Below are positions 24,172 to 35,986 of a DNA stretch of 64,000 bases, piece by piece. Made by a program: the position numbers and the translations under genes. How positions within the stretch are numbered: position 1 is the first letter of the stretch; each line of letters starts with the position of its first letter. The notes under the pieces are model-generated. The model searched no databases, had not been told where the DNA came from, and worked only from the letters and a program-made list of their open reading frames with translations. This DNA is from Serpula lacrymans var. lacrymans S7.9 (taxonomy: Eukaryota; Basidiomycota; Agaricomycetes; Boletales; Serpulaceae), in the NCBI RefSeq assembly GCF_000218685.1, contig NW_006763293.1, forward strand, positions 2,725,968-2,789,967, read 5' to 3'.

Positions 24172-27100
24172 TACTGTACGTAGTTGTATGCAAGCAACGG
24201 CCGCCAGGGTGTGACCTCCGAGTTTGCCCCAGAGTTAGCAACGAGGTCAATGTGACCTGTGACACTTCTGAGATTGGCAACGCCGAGGCCGAGAACAGTC
24301 GGTAACGGCTGGTAAAGGCCTTGCATCGGTCGGTAAGGGCTCGCATCGGTCAATGAACCAGCCTCGTGGCCTTTAACTCCGCTAAGGTACCAGGAAATTT
24401 ATACCAATTTACAATGAATTTTGACTCGTTTGCACTGCTACAACAACTTCACTGACACTATGGAGCTGAAAAGTAATACTTCTGACAACATTTCACGCAT
24501 AAAATACCTCTCAAAACTGTTCAAAAGCTTACCCGATGATCTCCCTCTGAACCCCGCTAGCTCTCGGTACAGATTTGGCTTGGACGGCGAGGAACTTGAA
24601 GAAAATGGCCACTGGTATGCTCTCAATCACAACCTGGAAATTTGCTTCCAGGCCCACAGTCTCCGAGGTGAACCACTGAAGATCACTGAGCGTGGGAAGA
24701 GCCTGGATACACTGTTGAAGATGCTGCAAGACGGGATGCGAGAGGCTCCAGGGGATGCCGAGTTGATAATGAATTGGGTCGAGAGGTTGATTGCCGCAGC
24801 TATGGTGTCCGGGGCTAAGAATGTAAAGCAGACATCAAAGTGAGTTGGCCATTGTCAGCAAACAGTCACCCGAAAGTTAAACAACATATCTCAGGAGAAA
24901 GATGGCCTTTTCATCATCGGATGAAGGGTCAGCAGCACAGCCTGCCATCAAAACCGCGCTAAAGAAGAGAGGGCCAACGCGGAAGGCACGAGATAGGTTG
25001 CCTGTCAAAGGGACAGCTGTAACACCCATCACCATCGTCGACGACACAGACACATCATCCGACACCGAGACAACGGCCCCTCGCGTCCATTCCGAGCCTC
25101 TGCGCGCGAGAGAAACTGCCAAGCCCAAGATGCCGAGGCTGGTTGCACTGGATGACAGCGATGATGAACATGATGGAGATGATGTTGATGATGGTGAATT
25201 GCCCAAGCCAGTGCGGAAGAGACAGTCCACCCTTTTCGCATTTTCTGGGTTCAAGAAGCTGAGCAAGGCTGAGGCTGATGAACAGAATAGGAGAGAGATG
25301 GCAGAGACGAGACAGGAGGCAGAGGATGAGCGAGTTAGAGAAGCCATGGTCCGGAATCTGAGAGAGACCCAGAAGCGCGAGGGTGCACGAGAGAGGAAGA
25401 GGAAAAGCCGATTCAGCAAGAAAGCGAAAGAGATACGGAGTGGTAAGAGGAACTCAGCGGGGAAAATCATGAAAAAGGTCAGTCCCTGCCAAACACATTT
25501 CGACTTTTGTACTCACAGTTACAGATGGTTCTCGGCCATGAAACCCCGGCTGCTGGTGTCCCCGATCTCTCTGATCTTGCTGAACTGTCAAGGCCTGGCA
25601 AGATATGGAAGAAGGGTCGTAATGTGAAGTTGAAGGGCACAATTCAGAATCGGCACTCGCGCACAAACTGGTATCATCCATACCTTTGGGTTCACATCAA
25701 CAATGTCGCCTCTCGAGTCGCCTGGTCACCTACATTCATTGTTAGCACGCTGCAGAAAGACCACCCGAGCCTTTTTGCAAAGCTCCATCGGGGAACCGTT
25801 TTTAAGTGGATTTCCAAGAAGGGAAAGAAGTGGTCGAAGAAGACAGTCGAGAATGTTGCACGTCGCAGTGTCCTTGCCCGTACTGGCCGCGTTGGGATTC
25901 TCTCGCCGCATCGGGAGATTGTCGAGGAGGTGACATCCCAGCTTAAGGACCTTCGACTTTCCGGTGTTCCGGTTAATATTCTTGTTGCGCGATCAATACT
26001 TATAGCGGTGATCAAGGAGAGACAACCTGAACTTCTCGATCGTGGGGATTTCTTCTGCTCTGAGGTCAGTTATACAGCTCTTCAGTGAGTAAAATTAATT
26101 CAAGCTGATGTTTGCGTTGGCAGTCATATGTCAGGGACTTTCTCGAAAGTACACTTGACTGGTCAGTCAGAAAGGGCACTCGAGCTGCTGCTCATATCCC
26201 CGATAATGCCGATGATCTATGCGAGGCGGCATTTTTCCGTATTGTACATCTCGCTAATTGGTATGACATTCCATTAAGTGTAAGTCCCTCTATGATTGCT
26301 TTTTCGAGGTTATCTGATGTAATTATTTCAGCTTCTTATCAATATGGATCAAACAGGTGTTTACCTGGTTCCGGGTAACAATGTCACTTTTAATGACAGG
26401 GGTGCGAAGCAAGTCAACATCGCTTCGAAAGATGAGAAGCGGGCCTACACACTTGTGGTGGCTAGCTCATGTGCTGGCGATCTATTACCTTTCCAGCAAG
26501 TGTGGAGTGGGGCATCAGTAAAGAGCTGCCCTACTGGCAATGCGAAGGGTATGGAAGAAGCACTCGACAGAGGCTTTCATTTTACATTTGCCAATAGCCC
26601 TAAGAAGACGAGCCACTTCAGCACCTTCAAGACCATGGTCGAGGTATGTCATTAATGACTTGCTGTAATTTCAAACACATCAGCTAATCATTTGTTGTGG
26701 TAGTGGATGGAGTGCGTGTACATTCCATATGTAAACAAGATCATCCGCGATGAAGAACTTCCCGAGGATCAAAAGTCAATCTTATTCATTGACTGCTATC
26801 CTGTGCACACGGGGGAAGAATTTCGGAACTACTGCCGCCACCACCATCCGAATGTCTTTGTTATCTATGTACCTGCCAACTGTGAGCCTCATTCTCTACC
26901 GGGTTGTGTTAGATTGCTAATCCTGTTTAGGCACTGGCATCTATCAACCTGCTGATGTCGGACTGCAGCGCGTGACAAAGCATGCTCTGAAACAAGAGTC
27001 TCTCAACTTTTTAGTTGAATCACACCGTCAACAGCTAGCCGGTGGTCTAAAACCTGAAGCTGTCCGATTCACTCACTCCCTACCCGTTCTTCGGGATGCC

Positions 27101-27847
27101 ACAGTTGCTCCTGCTGTCCATGTTTATGACATGTTCAAGCAGGGTAAGGGCCCAGAGCTTGTTCGCAAGGTAAGCTCCATTTCATTATCAGTATCATACC
27201 ATCCTGACGACTTTATTTAGGCTTGGTCAAAATGCCAAGTAAAACAGTGGTGCCTCTCTCCTGAGGTCATACAGCACCGAGACACAAAGGCGGCCTTGCG
27301 GAAGTACCTTCAAGACCACCCCACATTCAAAGCCGAGATTGATGCAAAGATTGGCGATGTTTATGGCATTGACTCCGAACATGTCAACCCCGAAGATGAC
27401 TTCAACAACGAAGGTGCCGACATGGATGATTCCGAAGTCCCGATTGGTTCAGTTATTCAGGAGGCACTCGGAAACGGGTTGGGTTGCATGCCCTTCTCAG
27501 CAGCGGGCCATGGTATTGCATCTTCTGAGCACACTGCGGTCCATGATGGTGGTTTCTTGCGGGGGTTGGCTGAGGGGGATGATATTTGGGCTTGGAATGT
27601 GGATGGTACTCGCATAAGCACTCTACCTTAGACTTAGGGGCTCTAGAATCAAATTTTTGCTGTTTGCGCGATTTTTTTTGCGATTTTTTGTGATTTTTTG
27701 CGATTTTTACAATTTTGACCTCAGCCTAGTGTGACTGAAAAGTTGATAGCAACGAGCCCCCTGTGACCGGTGACCGACTAGTACATTAGGCAACGCAACC
27801 GACCCCCTGTGACCTGTGACGTTGCTTGCATACAACTACGTACAGTA
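24172..27847 (+). mobile_element. Tc1/mariner-type (pogo-like) transposon copy 2, apparently complete
   Basis: The element spans 24174-27845 (3,672 bp) with TA at 24172-24173 and 27846-27847. The inverted termini are the same as in copy 1. Near the ends are repeated TCACAGGTCACA-type motifs (for example 27795-27830). The element is inverted relative to copy 1, and the shared frames translate identically, indicating very recent mobility. It sits in the gap between helical-family copy 2 and kinase A. It carries a single intact transposase gene with eight exons. Confidence 0.95.
24460..27631 (+). CDS. DDE_1/pogo-like transposase, intact 932 residues
   Basis: Eight exons (24460-24839, 24895-25477, 25525-26064, 26124-26279, 26332-26643, 26704-26881, 26931-27169, 27221-27631) sum to 2,799 nt, exactly 933 codons with the stop. 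The N-terminal part has an acidic/Ser-rich stretch (PITIVDDTDTSSDTE) and a strongly basic segment (REGARERKRKSRFSKKAKE) suitable for nuclear import or DNA binding. The middle has helical segments that may bind DNA. The catalytic core shows LLINMDQTGVYLVPG (first Asp, codon 26347), SILFIDCYPVHTGEEF (second, 26791) and GIYQPADVGLQR (third, 26954). The last two are 37 residues apart, as expected for a DDxD enzyme. The C-terminus is acidic. The protein probably cuts and pastes at TA sites. Confidence 0.9.
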
Positions 27848-28394
27848 TTGTGAGCGGCGTTAACAATCAGTGCAGACTCATCACCATGAAATATGCATCA
27901 CCTGTGCGAACGAATTACTCTTGATATTACGAAAGTGTGTTCTACTTGAATGTTCTACCATGGCAGTAGTACAATATATATGGTGGTGCGCAACGTTGCA
28001 AGATTCGGCTAACAGCTTGGAGCCACGGAAAGACCTTGGATGCCCAAGTTTGATGTCGAGTGACCTGAAATTTCCTGAAAGCGACTTTGTCCCGGTAAAC
28101 ACGCTCTGACACCTCAGAATATGGTCAAGTTCCAAGTGACACCACCGCCACCGCAGCAGGAACTTCACAGCAAGTCTTATATCACGACATTAGATTCATA
28201 AACCCATCAGAAACTTGGCGTGGATCCATACAACAGTGCAGCTATCCTACTCTAGCATCCCAGATTTTTCTGGAAAGCGGTCCATTTACATCTATGTCTA
28301 TCAGTGACGTTACCTTCTTTCTACTTGCACCTTCCACCAAGACAACCATCTCGCGTTTGAATTAGACACCTTTTACGCATCTGTTCACTAATCG
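27848..28394. promoter_or_regulatory. Upstream region of kinase A (remaining half of a split shared promoter)
   Basis: 547 bp between transposon copy 2 and the kinase A start. Removing the transposon would leave about 555 bp between helical-family copy 2 and kinase A, similar to the 440 bp gap of the intact pair at 35547-35986. I see no clear TATA box. Confidence 0.45.
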
Positions 28395-29741
28395 ATGACC
28401 ACAGATTTTGCAAACTTGCCCCCATGTGCGAGATTATCTCCGGAGACAGCAGAGCGGTATGCTATCGCGACAGAGAAGGGAGGATGGGAGCTAGACACGG
28501 TGGAGATGTGGTGGAGGGATAGACAGCCGTATCTGGCTTCGAGAGGGTATATGCTCCGACCTCGGTATCATGCAGGTTGGAAACCTTCCTGGCTAGGGAC
28601 GAACGTTGATCCCGAGTATTGTGAGGATTCAATCGAACAGCTGGTAAGAGCGCTGATTAATGCTCTCTCACCAACGCTTCTTACTTTGAATTCCAGCTTC
28701 CACAAATTTTAGACGCGAGAAAGGATGATGGCACTGTTGTCTGTCTGAAAAAACTCAAATGTACAACCAACGAAATCGAGATTGCACGCTATTTAACCTC
28801 ACAATCAAACCCACGAGATTCTCGCAATCACTGTGTCCCTATACTAGACACATTCCATGATCCAATCGAACCAGAAACAACTTATATCGCTATGCCTCTT
28901 CTCCGACCTTTTGACGACCCCGAGTTCGGTGCCTTTGGCGAGGTTCTTGACTTCATAAACCAAACGCTGGAGGTGAGGCTTTGGGGTACGAGTAATGGAC
29001 AAATGTTGATTTTCAACAGGGAATTGCCTTTATGCACAGCTTAAATGTAGCACACAGGTAATGTCCCGCTATACATTTCATAACTTCACTTCCCTAAACG
29101 TCCGCCGTGATTGGAAGAGACTGTGCAGGTCCTAACATCATGATGGACGCCCGTCCCCTATACACTCAAGAGTGGCACCCAGTACGACGTAACTACACCA
29201 CAGACGGCGTGTACGAACTTCAACCTCGTGCTAGAATTGACTTCCCTGTGCGCTACTTCTTCGTCGATTTTGGCCTTGCAACGCGGTTTGAGCCTGGTCA
29301 GCCGAGACGCGTCACAGGCGGCAAAGGTCGAGACCAGGATGTGCCTGAACTCTCGAACGTCGTACCCTACGACCCGTTTAAAGTTGATGTTTTCATTCTC
29401 GGCCATTTATATCAAACGGATTTTCATGAGGTGCGTGCCAGGCTGAGGCGTCTATTCAGAAACTACTGAGTTGACTCGTGGTTTCTATACAGAAATTCCA
29501 CGGTTTAGATGCCCTGGTGCCTTTGGTACATAGCATGACTGCTGTCGATCCGAGCGTTCGGCCCAGTGCACAACTTGCCTTGAACATCTTCCAAGAAGTT
29601 CGGAATGAAATCGAAACTGCTACTCTTCGCCGAAGACTCGCCCGCCGTGACGAGTCGTTTCCGGAACGCGTGTTCAACGACGCATTGGCTGCCGTTCGAG
29701 AAAGCGCAAAGTCATTAGCCATAGGGTGGATGAGCCTATGA
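28395..29741 (+). CDS. Kinase A: lineage-specific protein kinase-like protein
   Basis: Five exons (28395-28643, 28697-28972, 29020-29057, 29118-29430, 29493-29741) give 1,125 nt, 374 residues. An N-terminal conserved segment (YMLRPRYHAGWKPSWLGTN, then CEDSIEQL) precedes the kinase fold. Catalytic features are the beta-3 Lys in VVCLKKLK, an alpha-C Glu in NEIEIARYL, HRDCAGPNIMMD (catalytic Asp and metal-binding Asn) and FVDFGLATRF. A glycine-rich loop is not evident, and the catalytic-loop Lys usual after HRD is absent. GKGRDQDVPEL replaces the usual APE region. Such HRDC kinases are expanded in Agaricomycetes and their substrates are unknown. Exon lengths 1-4 equal those of kinase C exactly. 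All key residues kept here suggest function. Confidence 0.85.
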
Positions 29742-30515
29742 ATTGCTTTTGATATACAGCTCTTGATGCCAGGGCACAACTTAGGCCACCTGGTGGCCTG
29801 ATTACGAGCAATGGCCCGACCTTGTGCAGTTGAGCCTGACCATAAGTAATGTAATGTCAATGTCACCGAATTATTCCCACTTCTACTCCAGATCAAAGAA
29901 GTGGTAGGAGGTAGTGATATGTACCCTATATAGCTCCGTGAAGCAAGGCAGCGAACATTGAGCTCGTCATTCTTCCTAGTTACGTTGATATGAGGATGGA
30001 GGAGAAGGATTTATATGTGACAGTACATGTTCCTACATAATCAGTGGTATTTCTCGAAAGAGTTCAATAACAGTGGTATACATAATCGATGAGAAATATA
30101 ATGCTATTCCTTCTCCATAATAAATATACATTGAAAGCAGAGCGATAACAACGAGAGCAAAGTGATAGCAAAGACAACAAAATAGCTGGAAGCGAGTAGT
30201 TCATTAATCAATAGAAGGTAGCATAAACCCAGCAGGACGAGGCAGAGGTCCGTAAAGGAATGGGGCTTGCTCTTTTGCTATATTTCAAAAAGTTCAGTGA
30301 AGATGATAGAGGTGTATTAATCGGGACTCGTACCCTTCCGGAATTCCGTTAAAAAGGGTGGAGGGTACTCTGACGAGATGATATCCTCGTCAATGAGAGG
30401 ACAAGACCGAGATCGAGCTGGTGGCAATTTGCGACAAGACCTGGGAGCTATGGGACAGGATTTAAACTTTTTATGGAGTGACAAAATCAAAGTCTAGCAC
30501 ACTTACGGACGTCAA
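29742..30515. other. Intergenic region
   Basis: 770 bp of A/T-rich sequence between kinase A and helical-family copy 3 (tail to tail). It includes a purine-rich run around 30050-30200. No gene is seen. Confidence 0.4.
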
Positions 30516-31133
30516 CTAAAGTGTTGCAGTCACCAGAGATTGAATGACCGTGACTGCATATCGACAGATCTGTGAGACGATGGACGGGTAAAGCCTCTGC
30601 ACGCTGACTTCTAGGCCGCAGGCAGCTATGTAGACGCTGCCTTTCCTTTTCACTGGTAGTCTAACAATAGTTGAGCGCCTGGGCAGAGAAACGCAATATA
30701 TGTGGATAGTTACTAGCACGGAAGCTCGGAGCTGGGCGACATCACCGTATAGAATGGAGATCGCTTTTGAGAGACCTTTTACCATCTCAATGCATTCTTG
30801 ATAGAATGAAGTAGTAGAAAGCGCCTGGGCACGATAAGCAGCCGCCTCATCTTTGTATCTGGAAGACAAGCTCAATAACTGGCTTTTGTGGCGCATAAAT
30901 GGTCGTAAAAATGAGGAATCTTACAGAAGAAGTTCACCTTCCACTTGTATTATGAAGTTCGGATTCGTCAGAAGGCCATCCTCCGTAGCGCTGGAGAATA
31001 TATCATAGGTCTCCCTTTATTATTGCTTTGAGGTCTCTTATTTTTGTCGTTGGAAGTTGAGACCGTAGTATACTGTAGGCAAGGCTATGATCCCAAGAGC
31101 ACCGGTGATGTAACCAAAGATATCGATGGACAT
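30516..31133 (-). pseudogene. Helical-family gene copy 3, frameshifted
   Basis: ATG 31133 gives MSIDIFGYITGALGIIA, then the frame breaks. A one-base loss near 31080 and a one-base gain near 31010 explain how the family sequence reappears in other frames (SQLPTTKIRDLKAII, then IFSSATEDGLLTNPNF). The next exon has YKDEAAAYRAQALSTTSFYQ, MVKGLSKAIS and VAQLRASVL. A following exon begins TTSEKERQRLHS. The N-terminus is closest to copy 4 (MSIDIFGYIAGG). It is head-to-head with the equally damaged kinase B, 282 bp away. Confidence 0.65.
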
Positions 31134-31414
31134 TGTCTGTTGTCAGTGAGACAATGCGCAACGGCAACTCTTGAGTACGCGCGAAAAGTAAAAGTAGAGT
31201 TAGAATGCTGTCGCGCCATTTTATACCAGTCCAGAAGGTTGAGCGTAATGCCTGGAATTGCTCATAGATCTGGCCACGAGGTAGACAGCACGAGATTGAT
31301 TCAAGTCACAGTATTTGCAGCGCTCGCAGTCGCTTACAGTCTTGCAAGGACTCGGATATGTCCGTAGCGGAGTTCGATTACGATCTAAATTGCAACTGCA
31401 GCACGATTTGCTCC

Positions 31415-32786
31415 TCGAAGCATTGGATATGTCCATTGGCCTCAGTACACAAGGCTTCCCGAGGCCTCAGCCCAGCGGTTAGCGCAGCTAACAAAAAATG
31501 GACATTATAATCTTACTAAAGCAGAACTTCTCTGGCATGGCTTACACATAACGTCGAAACGCCCAGGCCATAATTTACGGCCAAGATATGAAGAAGGACG
31601 GGCACCAACATATCTCCCGTCTTTTGTGAAGATTCGATAAGGCCTATTGTGTGTCTCCTTCTTTCTATCGCGCGTCCTGTATTTGCCTTCACTAGGTGCT
31701 TCATGTAATTGATGCCACTCGTAAAGACGGCCTAAAGCGCGTCAGCAGTACTTCCACTGAGATTGAAATCGGACAGTTCCTTTCGTCTTCAGAGCTGATT
31801 TGGAATCCCATGAATCATTGCATGCCGATTCTGGACCTTTTTTCTGACCCTATATCTCAAGATATATCCTATATGGTCATGCCTCATTTACGCCCCTTGA
31901 ATGATCCTGAATTTTGTTACCTGGGCGAAGTAATTGATTTATTGGCCAAACATTACAGGTATGTGCGCGAAATCTTTCCTGTTCAGCAATCTTTTACAAA
32001 AATTTTATCTAGGGAATGTCGTTTATGCATGGCCACAATGTCGCTCACAGGTAAGATAGGTCAATGTCTTCGATTGCACAGCTTCAGTTTTGTCGCAGGG
32101 ATTGTACAGATCTTAACATTATGATGGATGGGGCCGCTCTCTATCCAGATGGATTCCATCCTATTCGCATGAACTACTCCAGGGATGGAGTCTTCAAGGT
32201 CGAACCGCTCCCTCGCATCGACAACTCAGTTCGCTACTACTTCATTGATTTTGGGATGTCAACCAAATTTGCTACCGGAGCATCCCCCTATGTCGTTGGT
32301 GCTAAGGGCAGGGATCAAGATGTTCCTGAGCTCTCGCGGGATGTTCCCTACAATGCATACGAAGTTGATATCTATACCCTTGGAAATCTATACCGCAAAG
32401 AGTTCTTTGAAGTACGCACTGCAGTCTGGTTATGACTTTGAAGCTGGTAGTAATCTGTTAACAATTACCAGAAATACCAAGGGATGGATTTTCTTATTCC
32501 TCTTATCGATGCTATGACAGAAGAAGAGCCGGACCACCGACCGTCTGCTACGGTTGCTTTACCACTATTCCGTCGCATTCACAATAATTTGGACAGCGAG
32601 CTCATCCGGTTACGCTTGAGACCACGTTACGAGACGGTTTCGGAGCGAATAGTTAGGGACACTTGCGGCCGCAAAAGAGGGGATCAGCACGCTGAAGCGG
32701 TTTGTAGGGCAATAAAAGTCGTCACTAGTATGTTGGTCATTTCACTCCAGTATGAGCCTCCTTTGAGTCTATACAATTCTTCATAG
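31415..32786 (+). pseudogene. Kinase B: decayed copy of the lineage-specific kinase
   Basis: The usual start Met is missing; similarity begins about 31430 with WPQYTRLPEASAQR. The segment before CEDSIRPIV is shortened and shifted in frame near 31610. After the conserved intron, DATRKDGLKRVSST lacks 12 nt that in kinase C encode VVSI just before the beta-3 Lys. Later parts are preserved: MSFMHGHNVAHR, DCTDLNIMMDG, FIDFGMSTKF, GAKGRDQDVPELS and MTEEEPDHRPSA. The C-terminus departs from copies A and C after SERIVRD. Start loss, frame damage and a deletion in the nucleotide-binding lobe make it a pseudogene. Confidence 0.72.
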
Positions 32787-34203
32787 ATTACATTTGAGAT
32801 CTCCGATGCTGATCGACCAGTATTATTACTACCAGCATAACTTATCAATACTACACATTGGTGGGTTTCCAGTACACGTTACGTCAATGGCAAATTAACA
32901 CACTTTTTTTCCTTTATGAAATAGGGGGCAGGATCTGCATTAATGTATCTATACTTTCAACTCTTGAGCATCATACCAAATGTATCTAGTAGTGTATGGC
33001 AAAAATATCTCACTGACTCTGCCAATACGAAATAACTCATCCAGCCTACCAGAGTGTCCGAAGCTGTATGTAATCAAAACTCCAAGGTCTTAGGTGTGTA
33101 TGCGTAAACCATGGCGCTTCAAGCTGCAATTCCGAGTCTGGACCCGCTTGACCGGTACGTATGCATTCAGGCCTCGAGGACTGGCTGCAGTTACGAATGG
33201 AAATTGACACGCAGCAGACAAAAAAAATAGCTTTCTGGACCGGATGAGGAATTCCCGTCGGTTTGTAGGCGCGGCCACGCTGTGATCACGATCAAGCATA
33301 ACGGAAGGCAGCTTATACAAGTTACACGTATAGGTGCCGCTAGAAAAAGCAAGGCATTCCCCAAGCATCTCCAGCTAATTTGAATTATCCTCATAAAACA
33401 GATAGCTTGATCATCACATCAGCGAGACCTTGAGGCACAGTCGCAATACGCTTCAGTCCACCTCCAAGCTGTAGCATGGAGGTGGGTGCAACACAGGTCT
33501 TTCCACACGAAATTCTACTGTGCTGACGCCCATTCCTTTATATTATGTTCATCATCATCAGTTCGCTTGTGAGAGTGTAGGAGTAAATCCGGAGTATATC
33601 AGGACACTAGCCTGATACGAGCAAATAGAATAGAAAGACCTAGTTTATTATTTTTGTATAGGGGGTTGGGGGTTACTCTGAAGCACATTTGAAGTTTATC
33701 ACGCGATGTACAGTGAAATGGGACCTTGGAATACTTATACCTTCCTTGCACCAAATTCCTTGGTAGTCAGAAGTCCGATGAAAGGGGCTACAACGCATTT
33801 AACAAAGATTATAAAAGACAATTCTTCAGATAATTGTCGTACAATGTACAGGGACCCTCACGGTTGTCGCCCCTTGATTCATTTGTATATGTTGAGGTTG
33901 ATGGCTGAATGCGCTCCTTCAAGGTCTCGACTTCTTTTATGTCAAGGAATATATTACAGGGATTAGATGCTTTCTATCGTAACATTCAAACTATGGATTC
34001 TAACTGCGAAGGCTCAGTAAAAATATATATTAGGAAGTGAAAAGGAGTGAAAACGCACGAAACTATGCTTATAAGTTAATCCAGAATACAACAACAATTT
34101 CCCGCCCTTATGATTGATAAGACGTTACATGTATATGCTCTTAGAAGGGATTCAGTTACCAAGGATAAACAAGCGAAGGTTGACGCACCGACAAGAATTA
34201 TTT
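32787..34203. other. Intergenic region between tail-to-tail kinases B and C
   Basis: 1.4 kb of A/T-rich sequence without recognisable genes. It is the axis of the inverted kinase/helical-family duplication. Confidence 0.4.
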
Positions 34204-35546
34204 TTATTGACCCACAAAGCGAATCAGACTGTTGATGCCTCCTTTGGCTACGGCCACGGTCCCGTGAAACACACGTTCAGAAATGCTTTCATTCCTAGAT
34301 CGTAGACGCCAGTTCGACATATTGTTGTCCAGCTTGGAGTGAATTCGACGAAATGCAGCCATAGCAACGGAAGCGGAAGGTCGTAAATTGGGGTCCTCTT
34401 GAGTCATTATTTCGATGAGCGGCACAAGAAAATCAAGGTTGTAATATTTCTGATGAAGACGTTATGATTCACTTGACAATGAGCTAGTTGACTTCGGGAA
34501 ACATACTTCAAAAAGCTCTTTCCGGTACAGATTACCCAAAGTGAATATATCTACCTTATAAGCATTGTATGGAACGTCGCAAGAAAGTTCAGGGACATCT
34601 TGATCCCTACCCTTGGCACCAACCACAAAGGGGGGGTCACCAGGCGCAAATTGGGTCGATAAGCCGAAGTCAATAAAATAATAGCGGACAGGGTGATCGA
34701 TTCGAGGAAGAGGTTTTAACTCGAACACCCCATCAGTGGAGTAGTTCATCCGAATTGGATGAAACCCTTCGGGATATAAAGGTGCTCCATCCATCATGAT
34801 ATTCAGTCCAGTGCAATCCCTATAACACTTTAGTGGCTGTTGACATCGGCACAGAAAGACACCCATACCGATGGGCAACTCTGTTGCTATGAATAAAAAA
34901 TATCCCCTGGGAACAGCTCGAGTCTGTTTTGGAAATATTAAGAGATGACCGACACACCTGTAAGGTCTGACCAACGAAATCAATGATTTCTCCGATGAAA
35001 CAAAACTCAGGATCGTCAAAGGGTCGAAGGTGCGGCATCACGATATATGATGTATCTTGTTCTATTGGGTCAGCAAAAACGTCCAGTATGGGGACACAGT
35101 GATTGAGAGGATTCCACAAAAGATCCATGGACGAGAGCGACTGCCCAATGGTGATTTCGTTGGAAGTCTTTGAAACGCGCTTAATGGAGACAACCAGCCC
35201 ATCCGTGCGATTCGCGTCGATAACATGGGGTACCTACCACAGGTTGAATCAGCGTCGCATGCTACTGAAAAGTATTGTAAACATAGGATAAACGCACTAT
35301 TGGTCTTATTGCATCTTCACAAAACATAGGATCGAGGTTCGTACCTAGCCAGGAGGGGATCCAATCAGGTTGGTAGCGGGGACGCAATTGGTACCCTTGT
35401 TCTTTGATCGTCGGTTGTAGGTCGCGCCAGACCTGTTCGGATCTATTCAGATCGTACTGACCATTCCTGGTAGCCTCCTCATAGCGAGCAACGACAGCGG
35501 GGGGTAGCCTTGTGAAAGAGGGCCACTGAGAACGATCTTCGTTCAT
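34204..35546 (-). CDS. Kinase C: lineage-specific protein kinase-like protein
   Basis: Five exons (35546-35298, 35233-34958, 34906-34869, 34819-34507, 34449-34204) total 1,122 nt, 373 residues. Exons 1-4 have the same lengths as in kinase A (249, 276, 38, 313). Sequence landmarks are GYQLRPRYQPDWIPSWLGTN, CEDAIRPI, GLVVSIKRVSK (beta-3 Lys), IFFIHSNRVAHR, DCTGLNIMMDGAPLYPEGF, YFIDFGLSTQF, GAKGRDQDVPEL and MTQEDPNLRPSA. As in kinase A, the catalytic Asp and Asn and the DFG Asp are present, but a glycine-rich loop and the usual HRD-loop Lys are not. It is head-to-head with helical-family copy 4 across 440 bp. This is the best-preserved pair in the window. Confidence 0.86.
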
Positions 35547-35986
35547 CTGGAGTTGACTGCCTACATACAGTTAATGTACAGTCCAGCCAAGGTGCGACCG
35601 TGTCGGTGTTTTTTGACAGCTGTAAGTGAAACCTGTGCAGTAAAAACGAGGTGTACCCCGAATAGGCAATTCGGTAATATTTAAGACTCAGCAATAAGTA
35701 CTACTCTGCTTGGCTACATACTTGAAGCAACATGAGTGTCCAGCGTGTGGACGGCTTAAAATGCACATTGGACCCACAACACTCTGCAGTCTTCACTGCT
35801 GCTGCATAAAAGCAATGCCCTTTATGATCAATTCAATTCCTTTTTCTCGGATTTCTCGACTCAAGCTCAACCTGAGATTTTTCTTTTTTTGCCATCCAAT
35901 TCTCTTTGGTCAGTCAGATATAACATCAGGATCATACATAGCGTCTTTCTTATATCGCTTCCCTTAACTATAGCTTCTTTCGGACC
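35547..35986. promoter_or_regulatory. Shared divergent promoter of kinase C and helical-family copy 4
   Basis: 440 bp between two start codons on opposite strands. Equivalent gaps are seen in the other two pairs (282 bp, and about 555 bp after removing the transposon). Co-regulation is inferred from this repeated geometry. Confidence 0.5.

Noticed and set aside
31465..31495. tRNA-like string (AGCGGTTAGCGCAGC)
   Set aside because: No matching T-arm or acceptor stem; the bases belong to the decayed kinase B N-terminus (AQRLAQL).
33090..33394. Two overlapping minus-strand frames between kinases B and C
   Set aside because: No motif, no splice support, no similarity to the neighbouring families.
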